From: Deroplatys truncata
Lineage: Eukaryota > Arthropoda > Insecta > Mantodea > Mantidae
Direction: 5' to 3'
DNA: 64,000 bases
Assembly (NCBI GenBank): GCA_030765065.1
Contig: CM060979.1
Span: 106,070,350 to 106,134,349, forward strand
Every line of letters starts with the position of its first letter. The first letter of the stretch is position 1. Both the position numbers and the translations under genes were made by a program. The notes under the pieces were generated by a model, which was not told the DNA's origin, did no database searches, and was given only the letters and a program-made list of their open reading frames with translations. Below, piece by piece: positions 57,287 through 64,000 of the stretch.

Positions 57287-58303
57287 TGAGGCAGTATTTT
57301 TAACACTTGAATAATTTCAATTAAATTATTATAATATGTAAACAGCCCGCCTTGAAACAGTATGTATGTAATAATTTGTAAAAATGTATGTAACAGTCGT
57401 TTAATATGCTTATATTACTGTAAAAATATTATGTGAATACATTGCATACTTTAATAATGCAAGAGCTGTGAGAATAATAAGTTTAACGTTACTAACAATG
57501 AGGTAACAATGATGTAACCTTGAGGCAATAATGAGTTTGAGAGTTTGAATGTTACTAGTCATGATTAGGGCAGCAATAATGTGAATTTTGTGACAGTTTA
57601 AAATTAGCCATCAACAGCCAGAAAAAAGCTTTAGTAAAATGCAGGCATTCTATTGGACTAGGATTAGCCAATCAGAGACTTGAAATACAGAAGCTTACGG
57701 GTTTTGACGGTTGAAGTATGTTCAGTTGCCTGCAGACCTTGGTAGTGACCGGATGGAAGATGTGATCTCTAAAGAAGTATTACGTGTTCGTGTGAATCGT
57801 AAAATATGCATACGCGTTAACAAAGTGCAAGTATTAAATTAAAAGAATCTCACAGCTCTTAATCTCAGTGTAGTGCTATTTAATTTGTGTCAAGGATTAA
57901 TAAAAAGAAGCGAATTTAAACTTAAAATCTCTAAGCCTACATTCTTGTCGCACCACGCCCTGCCTAAGAGAAACGTGTCTCTAGAAACATTACTGACGCA
58001 GCCGAGGCAAACATAAACATAAAATAATATCTATAGAACCAGTTTAATAACAAAGTTAATATAATATTTTTAAACTTGGAGCGTAACAACAAAAATACAT
58101 CTTCAAAAATCAGCTTTACATACGTAGCAGCATATCACGTAACAAGCAATCTTCTTCAAACTAACGCCCAAAGCGTGGTGCAAATACTGCAAACTACTCC
58201 AACAACAACAATAAAAAAAATCCAACGTAAAGACACCACGTACTTTAAGTTGGCACCCATACGTGGGGCACATATCTTCAAGTTGGCTTCCCAAGCGTGA
58301 GGC
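57287..58303 (+). mobile_element. LTR-like repeat with iterated PBS-like motifs (family B, copy 2)
   Basis: Direct-orientation match to 16287-17248. The inner TGTGAGAATAA..AGAATCTCACA segment spans about 57469-57857, bordered by GAGC and GCTC. After the LTR-like part come five degenerate PBS-like units near 58073, 58109, 58156, 58245 and 58276; the fourth, TTGGCACCCATACGTGGGGC, is closest to a retroviral-type primer binding site. One more unit is present than in copy 1. The two copies lie 41 kb apart and are not taken as LTRs of one element. Confidence 0.5.
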
Positions 58304-58439
58304 TGATAAATTACGTAACAATAAATTATGTAAATAAATTACGTAAACAAAACACATTCTCAAGGCATGAATAATAACTAATTAATTCAAAATAATACAA
58401 CATTCATCATTTTAGAAAATAAATCCTTTACAGTTGTAC

Positions 58440-59300
58440 AGTCACAGGAGGTTATGCAATGATGTGGATGACTTGGATAATTTTCGGGTTATTGAATACT
58501 ATTGAAAGATGAGCTTTATATTATACTGCTGTTTCTCTCGCAAGCTGGGCATTTTTGTGAAGGTGTGTTTGATGGTTAAAGTTTGTTGACAATTTTGGCA
58601 TTCAGGCAGCATGTGAGAGTCTTGTGTGGCCAATGCGAAGTGTTGTTATTTTTATTTGATCACGGCGTCTTAAATTCATTATTATTATAGTGGGAGATGC
58701 AAGCTTAAGAGATACTATGTCATGTAATTTGGTTTGGCCACTACTAAGCCATCTGTTGGTCCATTTACGTTTTATTTTATTTTTCACGTGAGATATGACA
58801 TCCTGGTAGGGGGTAGGTATGCTAGGGTCATTTTGGGGATGTTTGGTGGCTTCTAGCTCTGCGAAGTCTACCTACATGAAAAGGTATCCATGCAATTGTG
58901 ATTTTTTTTCCTCTACTCTTAATATGGTGGAATAGCTGTTGTATTTCCTGAACTATATCGCTGCGTGAATATCTTTCTTTTAAGGCATGCATCGTGCTCA
59001 TACAGTTATGAAAATTATAAAGTAGTTGCATTTATATTCTTGCTGGATCTGAAGACAAATAATTCTCATGATAATATCCTATAGAAGTCTGGTAGTCTGT
59101 AGTGTATATCAGGGTTTACAATTGCAACTCCCTTGTGTTCTCAATAACAGAACCGTCCATGTAAATTCATATGTGATTAGTATAGTTTGCTTTTAGTTCG
59201 TTGAAATATGACTGGTGAATTTGGTAACGAATTGGGTTTTTAGTTGTTAGTTTCATATTCATATTAAAGACAGGCAGATATACGCTCCATGGAGCAACAG
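58440..59300 (-). pseudogene. Non-LTR retrotransposon fragment: RNase H and C-terminal tail
   Basis: In such elements the C-terminal RNase H removes the RNA strand during reverse transcription. Minus-strand translation shows YMDGSV (about 59160, first RNase H Asp), then SRSDIVQEIQQLFHHIKSRG with WIPFHVG (58870-59031). After a frame change come LRRRDQIKITTLRIGHTRL (58602-58787) and a Cys/His-containing CQNCQ..IKHTF segment. This order is characteristic of the I/Jockey-type arthropod LINEs. Stops and frameshifts abound, and upstream reverse transcriptase is not preserved here. The clade is not determined. Confidence 0.75.
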
Positions 59301-59389
59301 AAGAGTTAGAGTTTATATGAGTCTTAATACCTAGTCCTTCTTCCCTTAAATATTGCGTAATTCTTATATGAAAACATCTACAGCAACGA

Positions 59390-59560
59390 CGATATTTTCT
59401 GGATTGTAGTGTTTTAGGTGTAGTAGCGGCAATAATTTAACCTTCGTTTCCAAGTCGCTGATGAAAATTCTCATATGCAAATGTCGTAGCTGTCGTTTAG
59501 TTTAACCTCACATGCAAACAATTCTTCACTCCTTCCTCTAAAAGGCCGAATTATACATAA
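59390..59560 (-). repeat. Dispersed repeat family E (copy 2)
   Basis: Inverted match to 35420-35640 (GCAAATGTCGTAGCTGTCGT; TTAACCTTCGTTTCCAAG). It adjoins the non-LTR fragment upstream in its reading direction, so it may be part of the same old element. Confidence 0.45.
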
Positions 59561-59639
59561 TTTCTTATGTACCAATCGTAGCGACATAGCGACGAATCAC
59601 CCTTTCAAACCACATAGATTATAAACATTGTTCATTAGT

Positions 59640-59785
59640 TAGTTAGATTGTTACTGAATTGTTGTTCAGGCTAGTCACACAGAGAACTGATACCGACTGG
59701 ATGGAGTCAAAAGTTGGTTAGCTAAAGTAGGAAACTTTATGGAGGGAAACACTAATGCGATCTAGGGGTATGTGTCAGTTTTTAT
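59640..59785 (+). repeat. Dispersed repeat family D (copy 2)
   Basis: Inverted match to 34010-34150, including GGAGTCAAAAGTTGGTTA and TTTTATGTACGACAGTGTAC. The terminal palindrome is imperfect here. Confidence 0.6.
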
Positions 59786-60682
59786 GTACGACAGTGTACT
59801 TCTTAGACTGTGAAGGATTTTCTAAGTGCATTGTAAATAATTGTATACATTAAAATATTTCTGTAATTCTCATGCACTTTTTGCTCCAGTTTATATTACA
59901 GTATGGGCCATTATTGCACATATTTCAATATTCAAATTATTTGTAAAACAACAAATATGATTTTGTACTGGTTATACACATCCTTTCCAGACTGCTAACT
60001 TACTCATACTCTTCTTGCATTTCAGATAAAATATCTATAGAATGCTTTTATATTTCAGCTATTCACAACACACTATATGCCAAAACATATGGCTCATTTG
60101 TGACCTTAGGTGGATAACACCTAAGGTATGATGTTACGTTAACCTTTAGTGTTGTGAATGTTAAAACCCTTCTACTTACATACCTACTTTCTGTGCATTT
60201 GGATGGCTTGCACCATGTAATAGTACTTTCTTGCTTTATTACTCCATGTAAGGTACAATATCCTCGGATACAATATTTAAAGGAGAGTCTGATTAGCTTT
60301 TTGTAAAAAAAGACAATGTAAGTCATTCTGCACCATATGCATGAATTAAAATTTAAAAATCTCACTATTTGGTTTTGGTTTAAGTTTCCAAAAGAAAGTT
60401 TATACCGAGCAAAGTTTGAGAAGATGAGATCTGCATCTCGCTAAACGTACAAAATTATGAGCAAGAGTCCAAGGATTTATCAGCTAAATACTGCGGCGGT
60501 ATTACTTATAATGTTTGTGTATTTGTGATGTTTGTGTATTTGTGTTTACTCCACGTGGTGAAGCCATTTTGTGACGTGATTCTTTGTTAGGTTTGTTAGC
60601 TCCATCTGGTATGAGCAATTTGCGGCAGTATTAGTGTTTGTTTGAAAGAATGCTACTGTTATTTTATTTAATTTTGGTTCAC
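59786..60682. other. No gene seen
   Basis: AT-rich. A 100-codon minus frame at 60063-60365 has no recognisable domain. Confidence 0.4.
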
Positions 60683-61435
60683 TGTCCTCCGGCTAGCTAT
60701 GATATTTTTGGTCGAGCACTTCTCTTTATACAGGTTGTGTAAACGGAAAGGAGTCTTTTATCCAAAGATAACACTGATGAAAGAATTTGTTTTACACGTT
60801 TTATTGTCGAACACATTCACTATCACATTTACACATTGATCTTGACACTCGCCAAACTGAAACTGTTATAATAACTTCATTACTGATCATTCTTAATTCG
60901 CGTACTTCAGCTTTTTGTATAATTAACTTCACAACACTTTAGATTTTTCATAACTCTGCTACGCGTAACTTGCAAATCGATAGCCGACGTGTACTGTACA
61001 AATATTTCTGCTGGACTGAAGGCGACGTGTAACGTACAAATGTTTTCGACGAACTGACGGCGACGTGTAGCATCCAAATATTTTCGGTGAACTGACGGGG
61101 TCTACCTCTAATCTAGCCCTTTTTATACTCCTACACCCCGATATGCCTAAATATTATAACTGAGTTGCTATTGGCTAATAAAACGCGCCAACATTAGCGT
61201 CTATTTTTATATCCAATGAAAATTATGAATACATATGCTCTAGGGAAAAATGTTCCAGCAAATTCTAAAGAAAAACGCGGCAATATTACGTAACTTCCTC
61301 GTCTCTAATAATGATAAACAGCTCACCCCCTCGCTGCATTATTGCATGCTATTATTGTCAGTTTCAGTAAGGCAGTATAAACCCACTTCTCAACAATAAT
61401 TACAATCAACAAACATCTCAAATCAATGTCACACA
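60683..61435 (-). mobile_element. LTR-like repeat (family G, copy 2)
   Basis: Minus-strand counterpart of 29270-29998, from TGTGTGACATTGATTTGAG to GCCGGAGGACA. Its promoter is better preserved: TTAGCCAATAGC (CCAAT box) is followed by GGAGTATAAAAAGGGC (TATA box, about 61115-61130 on the minus strand). GCGACGTGTA-containing units of about 44 bp follow (60970-61100). No internal coding region is attached. Confidence 0.55.
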
Positions 61436-62094
61436 AAAATGCATATTCATATTATAATCATTCTTTACATTTAAGTAATTTGTGATACAAATTACTGCAT
61501 CAATACAGTAACTCATGAATATTCGTTCACTATGGTCCTGCAACTGTAGTAAAATGTTCATAAACACGAAAAGCAAGGCTTAGTTGTTGACTTCTTGGGA
61601 AAAAAATAAACATTTAGTCATCAAAAATGTTTTGTGTGACAGAGTATTAAAGTTAACTACAGCAATTCTTGGAGAGTAATTTAGATTAAGACTGGTCCAC
61701 AGTAGACAGGGAATCGTAACTAGAATAATGACAGTATACGTGAGGGATTCCATTCTATAATAAGCTGGGATAGAGAATGACCATGCATATGCATACTTAT
61801 ATTAAAACAATATAAAAATTCGATTTTACGCATTTAAAGTCATACAGTTACAATTTAATCTAGGGTATGTTTTATCTGTGTCAAATTCAGCCATCGTAAA
61901 GAAGATTAACCACATTCTACATTTATTTTAGAAACGACGGCAGTGTATTTGATGTGTACAAAGCACAACAAAACGATTTTAATTTCTAGTTTACAGTTCT
62001 GCGTTTCTGAATTAAAGAGAGATGAAGTATAGGTAATGTACTAAAATAGAGGCGTTTTTTCATTCTTTCGTGTTTGTGAGTTTCACACTCTAAT
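61436..62094. other. No gene seen
   Basis: AT-rich sequence with nothing recognised. Confidence 0.45.
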
Positions 62095-62350
62095 AACAAT
62101 AATAATAATAAAAGTAATAATAAAATTAATTAGTTACCTGGTTTATAGCAACATCGCCGGTATGCCGTTATCTTGTCCCGCTGGTTTCTTTAATATGCCA
62201 GTTAACCTATCGAAAAGGAGTTGCCACATTAACGCATACTTGAATGACGTCGTTCTAAGTCAGGATCGAGCTCACAACCATGTGCACATCCTTTCCAGAA
62301 TGTGCACAGAAAGCCAATGCTCGACCAACTATGCGATTCAGAATGATTCC
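62095..62350 (-). mobile_element. tRNA-type SINE, minus orientation, with AAT tail
   Basis: Read on the minus strand, CATAGTTGGTCGAGCATTGG and GTTGTGAGCTCGATCC resemble A and B boxes. The body runs to about 62140 and meets an (AAT)n-type tail at 62095-62125. The plus-strand 111-codon frame (62162-62497) covers this SINE and is not accepted as a gene. Confidence 0.5.
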
Positions 62351-62865
62351 TGTGGCACAGATGTTCAAATATCAAAAAAGTTTAAAAATATTAGTCGGTT
62401 TCAAATGGGACATTCTGTCTTTCTAATTGTCCGTGATGTTGGAAAGGCGTGGCACGGCCTCCTTATAGGAAAACGATTATCCACAATAAGTACATAGTAG
62501 GCCATGATCAAGAACGAAATGACTGAGTTGAAACTTCGCCGATTATCCTGTTCACGATCTTTTGTAAGTCTTCCGTTAATCGCGGAACCTTCTATTTTGA
62601 ATTTTTTCCATATCTCGTTTTTTTAGAACAATTCCTGCGGTAATTGTGCTCATTACAGTAACTGAGCGAGTCTAATTGTTGTACTCATATTCGGATACCA
62701 TTAATAGACTCCATAAATTTGACTGTCCTTACACTCAGAAGGGTCTGAGTGCAGAATTTTGGGTCTGTACCTGTTGTATAGGCAGCTGCAGTGACAAGAA
62801 AAATGTCGTAGAATAGCAAATTGAAATAAGGTGCTCGAGCGGGATAATACTAATAATAATATTAA
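62351..62865. other. No gene seen
   Basis: Nothing recognised; a short AAT run lies near 62850-62870. Confidence 0.4.
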
Positions 62866-63230
62866 TAATAATTCATTTTCTTTCGGTAGTCTTGTATCTG
62901 GCATTCTTTCTATGTGGTCCTTCCAATCTCGCTTAAGGCCTTTCAGCTTGTCATTCACATTAAACTCTATTGTCTTCATTTTAATGTGATATAGTTTTGT
63001 GCAACTATAAACTTCTCTTATAGGTTTCATTTCTGAAATCCGTATTTAAATTCTTCTTTCTTTTTTAATATCCAGAATTCACTTCCTTAGAACGGTACAG
63101 GTGCTGCTATAACTCTGTAAAATTTTAGTTTCATCTCACTGCGTACTTTGTTTCCCAAAAGTTCTATTAATTGTTCAACAGATTTTCTGGAACTTCCATA
63201 ATTTATTTTCCTCATAATCTCTGTAATAAG
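62866..63230 (-). pseudogene. Non-LTR retrotransposon fragment, C-terminal tail
   Basis: Minus-strand segments KLKFYRVIAAPVPF, GSEFWILKKKEE and LKRDWKDHIERMPDTRLPKE, in several frames, follow the order of the conserved C-terminal tail of many arthropod LINE reverse-transcriptase proteins (KLKFYKV, YGSETW, WKDHIERM). Stops and frameshifts separate them. Only about 120 codons remain. Clade uncertain, and distinct from the RNase H fragment at 58.4-59.3 kb. Confidence 0.75.
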
Positions 63231-63660
63231 TAATATAATTTTATAAATGACTGAAATGGCTGAGTTGCTCTATTGTTTAATTATTTTGGCTCTAACAGCT
63301 TATTCTCCTTTAAATGGCATTACTTTTGTTTCTACAGCGAAGATTTTGATATTCTGTTGTCCACAGACCGAGTTTTCTATGGTGGATTCATTGTTTGGAG
63401 CAATAATCAAATCGTAGGCCTTTGTGGAACATTTTTATTGTATATATGTATATTTTTCTTAGAAATCTTAGAACTTATTTTTAATGACCACTTTTATTTT
63501 GCAGTAGAAGAATCTTATTGTTTTAATGGCTTGTTGTGGACAGCTTCGGTATAATATTTACCATACTATATTTTTATGGATCTGTCAAATGCTTTCTCAA
63601 AGTGGACGAAAACTGTATGATTTCGCTATTAAGCTCTCTGTGGCTTTCAGAAAACCTGCT
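63231..63660. other. No gene seen
   Basis: Phe/Tyr/Leu-rich frames (63273-63554, 63536-63730) reflect AT-rich sequence; no domain seen. Confidence 0.45.
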
Positions 63661-63918
63661 TTACCGAGCGAGGTGTTCCACGACAACGTGTGATACTTGG
63701 CGGTCCAGATCCCGCTACTATCCTCCCTGACTGAGGGTTTTTCCAGGTTTTCTTCAGTCCTCATAATTGACAAATACCGGAGAGATACCCTAGATTAAGC
63801 CTGGAAGTTTCCTTCCCAAAGTTGCTTTCCCAAATATCATTTTATTTCATGTATAATCAGCGTCCATCGTCTGTGTACCGTATGCATTAAGAACCAGCGT
63901 TAAACACTTTAAAAAACC
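63661..63918 (+). mobile_element. tRNA-type SINE, uninterrupted copy
   Basis: Same family as the split SINE at 45270-46155. The head contains CCGAGCGAGGTGTTCCACG and GGTCCAGATCCCGC, the body TTTTTCCAGGTTTTCTTCAG, and the end AGCGTTAAACACTTTAAAAA. It serves as the unbroken reference that shows where the mini-mariner landed in the other copy. Confidence 0.65.
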
Positions 63919-64000
63919 TGTTTGACAATAATGCTATTGTTGGAACACGATATACCTCTTCAAAATCCAGTGTAATTTTCTAAAATGTGTGACACTTTTC

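Noticed and set aside
16287-58303. The two family B copies as LTRs of one giant retrotransposon
   Set aside because: They are 41 kb apart, noticeably diverged, and enclose many unrelated elements with no gag-pol.
62162-62497. 111-codon plus-strand gene
   Set aside because: It overlaps a minus-oriented SINE with tRNA-like promoter boxes.

Overview
This window looks like nuclear DNA from an arthropod with a large, repeat-rich genome, most likely an insect. The base composition is AT-rich. There are canonical GT..AG introns, AAT, CA and CTCA microsatellites, tRNA-derived SINEs, Tc1/mariner transposons, LTR-like repeats and decayed non-LTR retrotransposons. I could not fix the species or order; a cockroach, termite or orthopteran is only a guess. 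I found no convincing host protein-coding exon, so the window reads as an intergenic or intronic transposon graveyard.

Layout. From 1 to 17 kb there are copies of a roughly 0.9 kb non-autonomous repeat (called family A here), a long SINE, a 425-bp CTCA-type array, a degraded Tc1-like transposon (10.6-11.9 kb) and an LTR-like repeat (16.3-17.2 kb). From 17,977 to 27,912 lies the most remarkable object, a 9.94-kb element with about 1.95-kb near-identical terminal inverted repeats (TIRs). From 28 to 36 kb there are a SINE, an LTR-like repeat, a 1.29-kb mariner and more family A. From 36 to 48 kb there are nested insertions into family A, including a 547-bp GC-rich insert with a perfect 16-bp target duplication, and a SINE split by a mini-mariner. 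From 49 to 64 kb there are SINEs (one with a perfect 13-bp target duplication), second copies of both LTR-like repeats, and two non-LTR retrotransposon fragments (RNase H region; C-terminal reverse-transcriptase protein tail).

The long-TIR element. Its ends are 5'-AGTAGAC..GTCTACT-3', flanked by an imperfect 6-bp repeat (GATATG/TATATG). Long TIRs, AG termini and 6-bp duplications are hallmarks of the Polinton/Maverick class. Each end carries two GTTCTG-type palindromes, a C-rich repeat block, iterated AT-rich units and a conserved CpG-rich ORF. Between the arms are a 21-bp minisatellite, a one-exon gene for a zinc-finger-like protein with a TATA box and poly(A) signal, a five-unit 64-67 bp repeat, and a multi-exon minus-strand gene. 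In that gene a Gly/Pro-rich exon has been duplicated in tandem with symmetric phase-1 introns. Its last exon encodes a domain that resembles, from memory only, the region in front of protein-primed DNA polymerase B in Polinton-like elements. No integrase, polymerase catalytic core, ATPase, protease or capsid gene is visible, so I infer a non-autonomous or reduced member of such a lineage.

Other elements interact mainly by insertion into each other, which gives a relative chronology. Family A, the Tc1 and both mariners show frameshifts, stops or internal deletions and look inactive.
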